From Hydrogenispora sp. (GTDB lineage: Bacteria > Bacillota > UBA4882 > UBA10575), in the NCBI GenBank assembly GCA_012837705.1, contig DUQQ01000095.1:1-44599 (forward strand): 44,599 bases of DNA, given 5' to 3'. A program made the position numbers and the translations under genes. Each line of letters starts with the position of its first letter. The stretch's first letter is position 1. A model generated the notes under the pieces. That model saw nothing but the letters and a program-made list of their open reading frames with translations, was not told where the DNA came from and did not search any database. Positions 8,393 through 18,549 of this stretch are shown here, piece by piece.

Positions 8393-8698
8393 TTATTCGC
8401 CCTTCACCCGGGAAACCGAACCCTTGGTGATCTTAACCTCGACTTTATCGGCAATGCGGATACGGATATCCTCGTCGCCAAGCTCGGTAATCTCGCCGTG
8501 AATTCCCCCGATGGTAATCACTTTATCCCCTTTTTTTAAGGCATTAAGCATCTCCGTCCGTTTTTTCTGTTGCCTACGCTGGGGGAGAATCATGAGCACC
8601 CAAAAAACACCAAGTAAAACAAACATGAAAAGCATGGAAGCTCCTCCACCCTGTGGTGCCGCGGGTGCTTGTAGCGCAAAAGTCGCGAGATAGGTCAT
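8393..8698 (-). CDS. yajC: Preprotein translocase accessory subunit YajC
   Basis: A 101-aa single-pass inner membrane protein that associates with SecDF in the Sec export complex. A hydrophobic segment at about 21-40 is followed by QRRQQKKRTEML and the KKGDKVITIGGIHGEI beta domain typical of YajC. The N-terminal stretch is rich in Ala/Pro/Gly. ATG start with AGGAGG 8 nt upstream. It lies after tgt, the classic queA-tgt-yajC order, but secD and secF are 30 kb away in this window rather than next to it. Confidence 0.95.
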   Translation of the reverse strand: MTYLATFALQAPAAPQGGGASMLFMFVLLGVFWVLMILPQRRQQKKRTEMLNALKKGDKVITIGGIHGEITELGDEDIRIRIADKVEVKITKGSVSRVKGE

Positions 8699-8732
8699 TA
8701 CACAAACCTCCTAAAACAAAAATATCTAGTAT

Positions 8733-8741
8733 AGTATACCA
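8733..8741 (-). promoter_or_regulatory. Possible extended -10 promoter for yajC
   Basis: TGG-TATACT on the minus strand (TATACT 8733-8738) stands between tgt and yajC. The -35 region is poor (AGGATT), so it would rely on the extended -10. GTATACTATAC is also palindromic. Confidence 0.35.
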
Positions 8742-8765
8742 CAAGAAGAATTAAAATCCTATGCT

Positions 8766-9959
<1,194 letters not shown>

Positions 9960-10093
9960 TTAGCAGAACGTATGCGTAAACCGAAATCAAGCATTTAAAG
10001 CAAATTTGAAACACTATAAAAAAACTTTAATCCCAAGGCCGACGCAGATTTTCATCTTTTCACTTGCCTCAACCTAACAGCTCAGACATCCCC

Positions 10094-11125
10094 TTAAATA
10101 ATCAGCATCGCGTCCCCAAAGCTAAAGAACCGGTACCGCTCTTTAATCGCTTCCTGGTAGGCGGCCAGAATCAACTCCCGCCCAGCAAAGGCGGCGACCA
10201 GCATCAAAAGGGTGGACCGGGGCAGATGAAAATTGGTCACCAGGCCGTCCAGGACTTTAAATTTATAACCCGGATAGATAAAAATCTCCGTCTGTCCAGA
10301 CCCTGGCCGGACTGTGCCATCGGCCTGTCCCATCGTCTCCAGCGCCCGGGCCGAAGTCGTCCCCACCGCAATCACCCGGTGGCCGCTGGCCTTTGTCGCC
10401 GCGATCGCCTCGGCCAGTTCCGGACTGATCGCAAAATACTCGGCGTGCATTTTATGTTCCGTCACCACTTCCGCCTTGACCGGACGGAAAGTACCAAGCC
10501 CCACATGGAGGGTTAAATAGCCGGTTTTGACCCCGGCCGCTTCCAACCCAGCGAGAAGCTCTGGGGTGAAATGTAAGCCGGCGGTCGGTGCCGCCACCGA
10601 GCCTTCCTCCCGGGCGTAGACCGTTTGGTAACGCTCGATATTGGTCAGTGGTGCCTTGATGTAGGGCGGCAATGGGACTTCGCCCAGCGCCATAAAGGCC
10701 GCGCGTAAAGCGGCCCCTTCCTGGTTAAATCGTAAAACCCGCCCCCCAAAGGCGGTCCTTTCTTCCGCAACGGCGGTGAGTTCCCCGTTGGGACCAAAGG
10801 TCAACTCCTGTCCGGGTGGGACTTTCCGCCCCGGATTGACTAAGACTTCCCACCGGTCGGTACCGCGGGGACTCAGCAAAAGCACCTCCACCTTCCCCCC
10901 GCCGGGCACCCGCCGCCCCCACAAGCGGGCCGGAATCACCCGGGTATCATTGAAGACCATCAGGTCCCCCGGTTGCAGCCAAGCCCCGATCTGGGGAAAA
11001 GTCGTATGGTGCCATGTTCCCGCCGTTTTCTCCACCACCATTAGCCGCGAGTGGTCCCGCTGTGCTAAAGGTTCTTGCGCAATCAATTCCTCAGGTAGCT
11101 GGTAATCAAAATCCGCAACTTGCAA
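10094..11125 (-). CDS. queA: S-adenosylmethionine:tRNA ribosyltransferase-isomerase
   Basis: A 343-aa enzyme that transfers and isomerises the ribose of SAM onto preQ1-tRNA to give epoxyqueuosine. Family motifs include the start DFDYQLPEELIAQ, DRSRLMV-like DHSRLMV, FNDTRVIPARL, PTAGLHFTP and HVGLGTFRPV; length normal. The start is TTG, supported by GGGAG 8 nt upstream and by the family's usual N-terminus. It begins 36 bp after era ends, so it is likely the end of the yqfC-era transcript as well as the first gene of the queA-tgt-yajC group. Confidence 0.97.
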   Translation of the reverse strand: MQVADFDYQLPEELIAQEPLAQRDHSRLMVVEKTAGTWHHTTFPQIGAWLQPGDLMVFNDTRVIPARLWGRRVPGGGKVEVLLLSPRGTDRWEVLVNPGRKVPPGQELTFGPNGELTAVAEERTAFGGRVLRFNQEGAALRAAFMALGEVPLPPYIKAPLTNIERYQTVYAREEGSVAAPTAGLHFTPELLAGLEAAGVKTGYLTLHVGLGTFRPVKAEVVTEHKMHAEYFAISPELAEAIAATKASGHRVIAVGTTSARALETMGQADGTVRPGSGQTEIFIYPGYKFKVLDGLVTNFHLPRSTLLMLVAAFAGRELILAAYQEAIKERYRFFSFGDAMLII

Positions 11126-11161
11126 AAAACTACGCTCCCTCTCTCCAGTCGATCTGCGGTT

Positions 11162-12055
11162 TTACTGTTCCCGCTCGATATAGCCCAACTCCCGCAAGGC
11201 CGGGAGGGAGTTCCGCCAGTCTTTTCTGGTCTTCACCCACAGATCGAGATAGACTTTTTTCCCTAAAAACTCCTCAATCTGCCCCCGGGACAGCTGGCCG
11301 ATGTTTTTCAATAAGCTTCCTTCCCGCCCAATCACGATCTTCTTCTGCGACTCTTTTTCCACCAAAATACTGACCCGGATATAAACCATGCCGTTGGGGC
11401 GCTCTTTCATCTCCTCCATCACCACAGCGGTGGAATGGGGGATCTCTTCCTGAGCCAGGTTTAAGACGGCTTCACGGATATACTCGGTGATGATAAAAGA
11501 CTCGGGGCGGTCGGTGATCATCTCTTCCGGATAGTACTGGGGCCCCTCCGGTACGGCCTTTTCCAAACGGGTCAGAAGCTCCGGAAGGCCTTCTCCCGTT
11601 AAGGCCGAAACCTGCACCCAGGGCCAGTCTGCCACCGCCATTTGGGCCAGAAACTCCTCCGGTGTACTCGCCGGCTTCAGGTCACTTTTATTGAACGCCA
11701 CCAAAACGGGGCGACCGCTCTTTTTCAACGCCTCCGCTACCCAGGCATCCCCACGGCCCGGCGGTTGGGTGGCGTCGACCAGCCAGAGCAGTACATCCAC
11801 AAGCTTAAAGGTGGTTAAAGCCATTTTGTTCATCTGTTCCCCTAATTTATGTAAGGGCTTATGGATGCCAGGTGTGTCGTAAAAGATCAGTTGCGCCCGG
11901 TCGGTCGTGAGGATTACCCGAATCCGTTCGCGGGTGGTTTGCGGTTTTGTCGAAACGATCAACAGTTTCTCCCCTGCCAGCTTGTTCAGTAACGTGGATT
12001 TCCCCACATTGGGTCGGCCGATTACCCCGATGAACCCAGACCGATATTCCTTCAT
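11162..12055 (-). CDS. era: GTPase Era
   Basis: A 297-aa GTPase that binds the 3' end of 16S rRNA and helps 30S assembly. The G1 loop GRPNVGKS (13-20), DTPG, NKSD and a C-terminal KH domain (about 200-297, with IGREGSLLKNIG) are present. ATG at 12055 has GAGGAG 7 nt upstream and matches the family; the open frame extends further upstream only through intergenic sequence. It lies 28 bp after cdd in the conserved ybeY-dgkA-cdd-era order. The recO gene that often follows is missing; queA is there instead. Confidence 0.97.
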   Translation of the reverse strand: MKEYRSGFIGVIGRPNVGKSTLLNKLAGEKLLIVSTKPQTTRERIRVILTTDRAQLIFYDTPGIHKPLHKLGEQMNKMALTTFKLVDVLLWLVDATQPPGRGDAWVAEALKKSGRPVLVAFNKSDLKPASTPEEFLAQMAVADWPWVQVSALTGEGLPELLTRLEKAVPEGPQYYPEEMITDRPESFIITEYIREAVLNLAQEEIPHSTAVVMEEMKERPNGMVYIRVSILVEKESQKKIVIGREGSLLKNIGQLSRGQIEEFLGKKVYLDLWVKTRKDWRNSLPALRELGYIEREQ

Positions 12056-12083
12056 GCCATCTCTCCTCAAACCCATGTTAGCG

Positions 12084-12524
12084 TTAGTTTGCTTCCTCGT
12101 CACGGAAATAATCTTTGTTAAAAGCATAAGGCAGATATTCATCCAAGCTCCCCTTACGCACTTTGCCGTCAAGGTTCGCCATGATCAGGGGGAGCTCAGG
12201 CGCAAATTCCGCTAAGAACTGCCGACAAATTCCACAGGGCGACCCGGGTTCTGGGCTGTCGGCGACCACCGCCATGGCCACAAAGTCCGTCTCCCCCGCG
12301 GCGATGGCCCGGACAACGGCCACCCGTTCGGCACAGATCGCCGCTCCGTAGGAAGCATTTTCGATGTTACAACCACCGTAGATCCGGCCACTCTTGGTCA
12401 AAAGCGCCGCCCCCACCTGGTAACCGGAGTAGGGCGCATACGCTTGTAACCGGACCTGCTTTGCCTCCTCCAGTAGACGCTGGATTTGTTCCGCACTGAC
12501 CATGTAAAAATTTTTGTCCTCCAT
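12084..12524 (-). CDS. cdd: Cytidine deaminase
   Basis: Deaminates cytidine and deoxycytidine to uridines for pyrimidine salvage. Zinc ligands C64, C97 and C100 and catalytic E66 (CAERVA, PCGIC) are all present, as is GCNIENASYG. The start is uncertain: ATG at 12524 (146 aa) begins 5 nt after the dgkA stop and fits translational coupling; ATG at 12503 (139 aa, nearest to the family's length) has GGAGG 14 nt upstream; a GTG at 12539 would overlap dgkA. It is part of the ybeY-dgkA-cdd-era cluster. Confidence 0.93.
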   Translation of the reverse strand: MEDKNFYMVSAEQIQRLLEEAKQVRLQAYAPYSGYQVGAALLTKSGRIYGGCNIENASYGAAICAERVAVVRAIAAGETDFVAMAVVADSPEPGSPCGICRQFLAEFAPELPLIMANLDGKVRKGSLDEYLPYAFNKDYFRDEEAN

Positions 12525-12529
12525 TCCGA

Positions 12530-13237
12530 TCAACCCCACTTCTGATATAACTGAAAGATTAGTACCGTCACCAAAACCCCCAAAAAACTACCGATGATCA
12601 CTTCTGCTACATTGTGAATCCCGCCTTCAACCCGGCTCTGGACCACCATAAAACCCAGGAACAAAGCAAGGCTGGCCACAAGACCGTCTTTACTGATCAT
12701 GATAATCGCAGTGACAAGCGCGAAGGCAACCGCCGCATGCCCGCTGGGCATCCCCCCCGATAAGGGCCGTCCGGTCCCGGTCGACACCTTAAGAACCACC
12801 ACCGCCAGGACGACCAGGCCTACGGCGATTAAAGTGAGATGGGCCGGGGAATTGATTACACTATCAATCAACTTCGGTAAGACCGGGTTCAATTTAGGAA
12901 ACAAAACAAGATAGGCGATGACCAGGGCATTGACGGCGGCGAGCAAAACCGCGCCCGCCGCCACATCTTTCGCTACCGCCGCTAAAGGATGATAGCGGGG
13001 TGAGATCAGATCGATCGCCGCTTCAATGGCCGTATTGAAAGCCTCCGTCACTAGCACAAAGACGATGGCTAACACCACAAAGAGAAATTCCGTTCTCGTC
13101 AGGTGTAATCCCAGACTGAGGGCTAGGACTAGAATCGCCGCTAAACAATGTATCCTGAAGTTACGCTGGGTCCGAAAACAATAGACTAAACCATCGATCG
13201 CCCGGTTAAAACTTTCCAGAAGATTTTTATTCTTCAT
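12530..13237 (-). CDS. Undecaprenol/diacylglycerol kinase fused to PAP2 phosphatase
   Basis: A 235-aa membrane protein joining two activities of lipid-carrier recycling. Residues 1-118 are a DgkA-type kinase (EAFNTAIEAAID at 65-76, AKDVAAGAV at 89-97); residues 120-235 are a PAP2 phosphatase with Kx6RP (150-158), PSGH (164-167) and SRx5Hx3E (201-212). The last motif normally ends in Asp; here it is Glu212. About seven hydrophobic segments are visible. Kinase and phosphatase in one chain would interconvert the alcohol and monophosphate of undecaprenol. ATG at 13237 lies inside the end of ybeY (11-bp overlap). Family assignment safe; substrate inferred. Confidence 0.9.
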   Translation of the reverse strand: MKNKNLLESFNRAIDGLVYCFRTQRNFRIHCLAAILVLALSLGLHLTRTEFLFVVLAIVFVLVTEAFNTAIEAAIDLISPRYHPLAAVAKDVAAGAVLLAAVNALVIAYLVLFPKLNPVLPKLIDSVINSPAHLTLIAVGLVVLAVVVLKVSTGTGRPLSGGMPSGHAAVAFALVTAIIMISKDGLVASLALFLGFMVVQSRVEGGIHNVAEVIIGSFLGVLVTVLIFQLYQKWG

Positions 13238-13715
13238 CAGTCCGACCCCAGCCTGCTTCCACCAGAAACTGCTCCTCCGCACGGCGCATCTGCCTTTGCT
13301 CCTCTGTGGTCTGGTGGTCATAGCCCAGCAAATGGAGGAGCCCATGGACGGCTAAATAAAGGATCTCCCGCGTACTTGAATGGCCATACTCCGCCGCCTG
13401 GCGAAGGGCAATGGGCAGACAGATGACCACATCACCCAGCAACTCCGGGGGAGAATCATTGTCTCCGTTTAGTTCCATTGGCACCAGCGGTTCCTCCTCG
13501 GCGAGGGCAAAAGAGAGCACATCGGTGGGCGCATCAACGCCACGCCATTCCCGGTTCAACTGGTGGATGGTCTCCTCATCGGTCAGGGTGATCCCAACTT
13601 CCGCCTCTTCCCGGCCATAGGCCTTCAGCACCCGCTGGGCGATGCTGACCAAAGCATCAAGCGTCTCTTTGCTCAGTTTTGGTTCCGTTATTTCTTGGTT
13701 GATGATTACCGCCAT
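13227..13715 (-). CDS. ybeY: Endoribonuclease YbeY (rRNA maturation factor)
   Basis: A 162-aa metal-dependent endonuclease needed for 16S rRNA 3' processing and ribosome quality control. The metal-binding HGLLHLLGYDH (H124, H128, H134) and the TDVLSFA segment are intact. ATG start with AAGGAAG upstream, inside the last 59 bp of pgpH; its own end overlaps the PAP2 fusion gene. These overlaps indicate one polycistronic message. Confidence 0.96.
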   Translation of the reverse strand: MAVIINQEITEPKLSKETLDALVSIAQRVLKAYGREEAEVGITLTDEETIHQLNREWRGVDAPTDVLSFALAEEEPLVPMELNGDNDSPPELLGDVVICLPIALRQAAEYGHSSTREILYLAVHGLLHLLGYDHQTTEEQRQMRRAEEQFLVEAGWGRTDEE

Positions 13716-15957
13716 CCAACTTCTTCCTTTCTGTGGCCACGATCTCCGGGTATTTAATCCGGTGGTGAAAGATTCCGCCCAGAACCTTTAAAAAGGCGTT
13801 TTTAATCTTATCTAAATCCCGTAAAGTAAGATTAGTTTCATCCAGTTGTCCCGCTTCTAAACGTTCCTTAAGGATCTGGTTGACCAACGCTTCAAGGCGG
13901 GCCGAAGAGGGTTGCCCGATGGAGCGGGCCGCCGCCTCTACCGCATCGGCCAGCATGACAAGGGCCGCCTCTTTTGACTGGGGTTTTGGTCCGGAATAAG
14001 AGAAGTCTGTCGCTTCCACCGACTCTTTTTCCTCCTGGACCTGCTCCGAAGCTTGTTGGTAGAAATAACGGATTAGATCGGTCCCATGGTGTTGCTCAAT
14101 AATATCCGTTACAACCCGCGGTACCCCATAGGACTTGGCCAGTTCCATCCCATCCCGCACGTGAGAAGTGATGATCAAAGTGCTTAAACTGGGTGCGAGA
14201 TTTTCATGGGGATTATCGTTGGTGATCTGGTTCTCCACAAAGAAGTAGGGGCGACGCAGTTTTCCCACATCATGATAGTAGGCCCCAACCCGTACCAGCA
14301 GGCTGTCGGCACCAATGGCATCGGCCGCCGCTTCCGCCAGGTTACCCACGAGGATACTATGGTGGTATGTCCCCGGCGCTTCGATCAACAACCGTTTCAG
14401 TAAAGGCATGTTTGGATTGGCCAGTTCCAATAGGCTGAGCGGTGAAGTTAAGCCAAAAAGATGTTCAAGGAAGGGTAAAAAGCCGTTGGCCAACGCCGTG
14501 GCGAGAATCCCATTGAAACCAGCAACTAACGCAAAAACAAGCATACTACTAAAGCGTTTGATTCCAAAGAGAAAACTCAAGGTTAACACCGTAAAAAGAT
14601 TGATCCCCGCAAGGTAAAGGCCGCGCCGGATCATCTCTTTCCGTTGGTTCAGATTTAGCATTAAATAAATGGCCGCGGTCCCGTTGATGAAGTAAAAGAC
14701 CGTTAGCGTCAGGTTAAAATCGAAGATCACACCCACCATCAGGCTGAGCAAAGCGTTAATCACCCAAGCCAACTGTGGATCGCTCAAAAACACCAGGATA
14801 ATACTGGCGAAGGAGAGCGGCACCAGGTATTCCAGCCAGTCGATATTCAAAAGGCTAATCGCTTTGGCCACCGCCAAGACGACCACCGCGACCAGGGCTA
14901 ACAGATAAAGGTGCCGTTCTTCTTTGATGATCTCTTTCTTGAAGAAATAAATATAGATCAAACAGACCGCCATCAAGAGCAGGGAGAAGATGGCCAAACT
15001 GAAAAACATGAACACCCGGTTCCCACTGTTATCAATCAGGGCCACCTCCCGAAGGATCTGGATGTGCTCAGTGGTGACAATATCGCCTTCTTTCAGAATG
15101 AGTTGGCCCTTTTCGATCTTCACCGGTTCTACCTTACTCCGGGCCTCCTCCTGCAACTGCCGGATCTTCTCCTCATCCCGGGTCAGGTTGGGAAAGATCA
15201 TCGCCGCGAGCAACTGCTGGATGACCGGTTGGTCCTGGGGTAAAACAAGAAAACGGTCATTACGGACAAAAGCACCAAGATCGGCCTGGACTGCTTCGAT
15301 CGTTTGCGGGCCGATTTTGCGCTCGGTTTCCAAAGCAACAAAGACCTGGCGCAGACTCTTGACCATCCGGCTATAATCGGTGGTAGGCATGGTCAACACC
15401 AGATCAAGGGTTTCGTCGGAAACCTCCGCAAACTTCTCTTCTACTTTTTGGAGATCCTGACGAAAGGCCGGGCGAAGCGCATCCGGATCCGAATCCGGCT
15501 CCGCATCCGGCTCCGGTAAAGCGCCCTCCTCCATCTGCGGCTGGGTAAGAGTGCGGTATTCTTCAAACACAGCGACGATCTTATTGTAACGGGCCCCGGC
15601 TTCAACCCCGGCTTCAATACTGATCGTTTGGTACTCGAGTTTATCCTTGTTCTCCTCCACCACCCGAGCTGCCGCTTGCTCCCTTAGTTCCTCGGTCTTT
15701 TCTTTATTTTCAACGGTCCGTGGCGCTCTGATCTCCGTCCCAATATAGGGCTCTCCCAGTTCCACATCGATCGCCTTGGGTACCAGATCAATCTGTAAGA
15801 TGGCAACGATAGCGATAAAACAAACAAAAACCAGGATCCGCTCACGAACCACCTTCTGTGCAAAAAAGTCTCGTACCCACAACCCTTTTGCCATTAAGCT
15901 CCGGTAACGTTTCCGTTTGGCGAAGCTTTTCTCGGCCGGTTGTGTTTCCTTACTCAT
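13657..15957 (-). CDS. pgpH: 7TM-HD family protein, probable c-di-AMP phosphodiesterase PgpH
   Basis: A 766-aa membrane protein: one N-terminal membrane helix (about 41-60), an extracytoplasmic 7TMR-HDED region (60-310), seven membrane helices (about 315-490) and a cytoplasmic HD domain with APGTYHHS and YHDVGK (HD at 562-563). This architecture is that of PgpH, which degrades cyclic di-AMP and so affects potassium and cell-wall balance. An acidic Pro-Glu-Pro-Asp stretch at about 147-160 comes from a short DNA repeat and is probably a flexible insert. ATG start with AAAGGAGG. It lies between phoH and ybeY as in other Bacillota. c-di-AMP specificity is from the family. Confidence 0.92.
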   Translation of the reverse strand: MSKETQPAEKSFAKRKRYRSLMAKGLWVRDFFAQKVVRERILVFVCFIAIVAILQIDLVPKAIDVELGEPYIGTEIRAPRTVENKEKTEELREQAAARVVEENKDKLEYQTISIEAGVEAGARYNKIVAVFEEYRTLTQPQMEEGALPEPDAEPDSDPDALRPAFRQDLQKVEEKFAEVSDETLDLVLTMPTTDYSRMVKSLRQVFVALETERKIGPQTIEAVQADLGAFVRNDRFLVLPQDQPVIQQLLAAMIFPNLTRDEEKIRQLQEEARSKVEPVKIEKGQLILKEGDIVTTEHIQILREVALIDNSGNRVFMFFSLAIFSLLLMAVCLIYIYFFKKEIIKEERHLYLLALVAVVVLAVAKAISLLNIDWLEYLVPLSFASIILVFLSDPQLAWVINALLSLMVGVIFDFNLTLTVFYFINGTAAIYLMLNLNQRKEMIRRGLYLAGINLFTVLTLSFLFGIKRFSSMLVFALVAGFNGILATALANGFLPFLEHLFGLTSPLSLLELANPNMPLLKRLLIEAPGTYHHSILVGNLAEAAADAIGADSLLVRVGAYYHDVGKLRRPYFFVENQITNDNPHENLAPSLSTLIITSHVRDGMELAKSYGVPRVVTDIIEQHHGTDLIRYFYQQASEQVQEEKESVEATDFSYSGPKPQSKEAALVMLADAVEAAARSIGQPSSARLEALVNQILKERLEAGQLDETNLTLRDLDKIKNAFLKVLGGIFHHRIKYPEIVATERKKLDGGNHQPRNNGTKTEQRDA

Positions 15958-15970
15958 TTCCGGGCCTCCT

Positions 15971-16951
15971 TTACGAACCGCGACTTCCGCTTTCTTCTCG
16001 TCGACGGTCGTACGCCTTAATTATCTTTTGTACCATTTCATGACGGACGACATCCCGCTCTCCCAGATAAACGAAGGCAATTCCGGCCACATCACGCAGC
16101 ACTTCCGCTGCTTCCACCAATCCGGAAGCTTGTCCTTTCGGTAAATCAATCTGGGTAATATCCCCAGTAACTACGACTTTTGAGCCCCAACCCATACGGG
16201 TGAGGAACATCTTCATCTGCTCGGTCGTGGTGTTTTGGGCTTCGTCCAAAATTATAAAAGAATCGTCCAGCGTTCGCCCCCGCATATAAGCGAGGGGCGC
16301 GATCTCGATCACCCGACGCTCCATGTATCTTTGGTAAAGTTCCGCGCCTAGTATATCAAATAAAGCATCGGTCAACGGCCGCAGGTAAGGGTCGACCTTT
16401 TCCTGCAGGTCGCCGGGCAAAAAGCCCAGTTTCTCGCCGGCCTCCACCGCCGGTCTGGTTAGTACTAGGCGGTTCACCTGTTTGCTCTGTAAAGCTGCCA
16501 CCGCCATCGCCACGGCCAGGTAGGTCTTACCGGTCCCCGCCGGTCCAATCCCAAAGGTTAAGACATGATCACGAATTGCTTCGATGTATGCCTTCTGGCC
16601 ATAGGTCCGTGGGGTAATCCTCTTCCCCCGGTTCGTCACCTGAATCGGCGTTGCGGTAAAATCGACCTCCCCGTTTTCCTTCGGATCATTACGGCGTAGC
16701 ACATCAACGGTGTAACGAATCTCATGGGGGCCGAGGACGGTCCCTTTCTCCGCCTGGCTACGCAACTGTTCTAAAACGGCAAGGGCATCATCGACCTTTT
16801 GCGCGTCACCTGCTAAAAACAGCGTGTTCCCCCGCGCCGAGAGCATCACATCCAGCGCGGCCGCTATATCCTTCAGGTTTTGGTCATATTCCCCGAAGAG
16901 AATCGGGGCAATCTTCGGGTCGATCTCTAGCGTTATCTCAGCATGACTCAA
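15971..16951 (-). CDS. phoH: PhoH-family ATPase
   Basis: A 326-aa cytoplasmic P-loop ATPase with an N-terminal KH-like region (about 1-90), Walker A GPAGTGKT (136-143) and Walker B ILDEAQN. PhoH-like proteins are linked to RNA metabolism and ribosome maturation next to ybeY; the exact reaction is not established. The start is TTG at 16951: AGGAGGAG lies 11 nt upstream and overlaps the end of yqfD; earlier codons in the frame are inside yqfD. Gap to pgpH is 13 bp. Confidence 0.92.
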   Translation of the reverse strand: MSHAEITLEIDPKIAPILFGEYDQNLKDIAAALDVMLSARGNTLFLAGDAQKVDDALAVLEQLRSQAEKGTVLGPHEIRYTVDVLRRNDPKENGEVDFTATPIQVTNRGKRITPRTYGQKAYIEAIRDHVLTFGIGPAGTGKTYLAVAMAVAALQSKQVNRLVLTRPAVEAGEKLGFLPGDLQEKVDPYLRPLTDALFDILGAELYQRYMERRVIEIAPLAYMRGRTLDDSFIILDEAQNTTTEQMKMFLTRMGWGSKVVVTGDITQIDLPKGQASGLVEAAEVLRDVAGIAFVYLGERDVVRHEMVQKIIKAYDRRREESGSRGS

Positions 16952-16970
16952 ACTTTTTCTTACTCCTCCT

Positions 16971-18161
16971 TTAATCCGGGACCGCAATATTCTCTTTGGT
17001 CTCAATAATTAAACGGTAATTCAAGACCCCCGTTTCCAAGGCCCAAGTCTCCTGGACCCTTTCCGGCTGTACGCCGGTGGGCAGCACCGCTCCGATACGG
17101 GCTTCACCTTTTTGGCGCGCCTTCTGCAGGGCAATTTCGGGCGAAACTTGCACGGTGGTCCACTCTACTGTTTGGTAGGTATCCTTAATAATTTCGACTA
17201 AACTAAGGCTATTCCTTCCTGGGAATATTGTCTTCACCGCCCGGTCTTGGCAGACAAAGCCGTTCGCATCAACCGCCCCGCGGGAAAACAAGGGGAAAAG
17301 TCGGTTCCCAAAGCGCAAGCGGTAAACGATCTTTTGTCCACCACCCACTTTTGGCTCCAGGATGGCGAGGGGTTCATCAACTTCGATCTCATACCAAACC
17401 CGCGCCCGAACTTCCCCGGCGGCTTTAACCTTTTTAGTTTGGACCGATCCGTCAAGATGAACCCGTGTAGCCTCCCCTAAAATCAAGAGATCCCCACGGG
17501 AAACGGTATCCCCCACCCGGACTAACGGTGTTCCTTCGATCAACAGAATCTCCGTAATCAGCCCGTCCTTCACCGCCACTAGGTTCCCAGGTCCCTCATC
17601 AGCCGCCGGCGGCAGTCGTTTCTCCGCCACCACCACCTCGACGACTACCCCTTTAATCCGGATCGTCACCCAAACGATCTCCGGAAGCCGGATCCGGAGC
17701 TCGCGGATCAACCAGTCCCGCTGCGGTGTAATCTCCCGGCGGGGCACCCCGGGCGCTAAGCCCAGAACGGCCAGATGGTGCCGGATCAGGTTTGGGTCCA
17801 GCTTCTCGACACCGGTGACCTCAACAAACCAGATGAAGGAAGAAAGGGTCAATAGCAAACTGAGAAACAAAGCCATCCCCAACAGCCAGCCCTTTTTCCG
17901 CCATACCCTTTTCCACAGAAACGGCCAGCCCTTTTTCCGCAAAATCTTCCCTTTGGTTTCGGTGTGAAAAAAATAGGGACGGAGCTTTGCATATTGGTGG
18001 GCGTGCATTTTGAAGAGGATCGTCCCGGGGGCCTTCTTGTCAATGTCCCAGAAAACAACCCCACCGGCAATTCCCCGGTTGAGCAGCTCTTCACTGTGGG
18101 CTCCTTTTACCATCGCCACCAGATAGCCCTGGAAGAAGGCGTTTAGGCGTTGGGAAATCAT
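16971..18161 (-). CDS. yqfD: Sporulation protein YqfD
   Basis: A 396-aa membrane-anchored protein with a cytoplasmic N-terminus, one membrane helix at about 91-113 and a long extracytoplasmic part (FIWFVEVTGVEKL start). It is the YqfD/SpoIV-type family, made in the mother cell under sigma-E in known spore formers; its biochemical role is not defined. ATG at 18161 overlaps the yqfC stop in an ATGA, a coupled pair. The open frame reaches further upstream, but only through yqfC. Its presence supports a spore-forming host. Confidence 0.93.
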   Translation of the reverse strand: MISQRLNAFFQGYLVAMVKGAHSEELLNRGIAGGVVFWDIDKKAPGTILFKMHAHQYAKLRPYFFHTETKGKILRKKGWPFLWKRVWRKKGWLLGMALFLSLLLTLSSFIWFVEVTGVEKLDPNLIRHHLAVLGLAPGVPRREITPQRDWLIRELRIRLPEIVWVTIRIKGVVVEVVVAEKRLPPAADEGPGNLVAVKDGLITEILLIEGTPLVRVGDTVSRGDLLILGEATRVHLDGSVQTKKVKAAGEVRARVWYEIEVDEPLAILEPKVGGGQKIVYRLRFGNRLFPLFSRGAVDANGFVCQDRAVKTIFPGRNSLSLVEIIKDTYQTVEWTTVQVSPEIALQKARQKGEARIGAVLPTGVQPERVQETWALETGVLNYRLIIETKENIAVPD

Positions 18162-18466
18162 GGTTCTTCCCCCTGCCCGCCCCATTCGACTTTGGCGATC
18201 CGACCGTCGATCTCCACTTGGTCGGTGGTGATCAGCTTTATATTTAACGCTTCCCCGCTCACCGTAAGGAGCCCCACCGTCGTCTGCAGGCATACCTCGG
18301 TACGGCTATACAGCTTTAGCCCCCGGTGGTTCTCCACCACCAACTGCTGATCGCCGGTCAGGATTAAGCGGGGCAGGTCTAGCACCACATCGGATGGTAA
18401 CTCAAAATATTCGGCAATTTTTGCACTGAAACGGCCTTTTTTCTTTTGCCCTCCCACGTTTACCAT
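18158..18466 (-). CDS. yqfC: Sporulation protein YqfC (YabP/YqfC family)
   Basis: A 102-aa small protein of the YabP/YqfC family, found only in spore formers. The beta-rich core runs about 20-90, with LPRLILTGDQQLVVENHRG in family style. ATG start with GAGG 5 nt upstream. It heads the yqfC-yqfD-phoH-pgpH-ybeY cluster and is preceded by a sigma-E-like promoter. Function unknown. Confidence 0.92.
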   Translation of the reverse strand: MVNVGGQKKKGRFSAKIAEYFELPSDVVLDLPRLILTGDQQLVVENHRGLKLYSRTEVCLQTTVGLLTVSGEALNIKLITTDQVEIDGRIAKVEWGGQGEEP

Positions 18467-18487
18467 CCTTTCCTCTCTGCTTTTACC

Positions 18488-18516
18488 AGATTATGCTTTG
18501 ACTCAAAAGAAAATGA
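18488..18516 (-). promoter_or_regulatory. Sigma-E-like promoter before yqfC
   Basis: Minus strand TCATTTT (18510-18516), 14 bp, CATAATCT (18488-18495) resembles the mother-cell sigma-E pattern (ATATT-type -35, 13-15 bp, CATA-type -10). No good sigma-A pair is seen in the same 80 bp. Housekeeping genes downstream would need additional promoters. Pattern match only. Confidence 0.4.
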
Positions 18517-18549
18517 GTGGAATCGGAATGGTTTCGTCTGGGAATCGGC

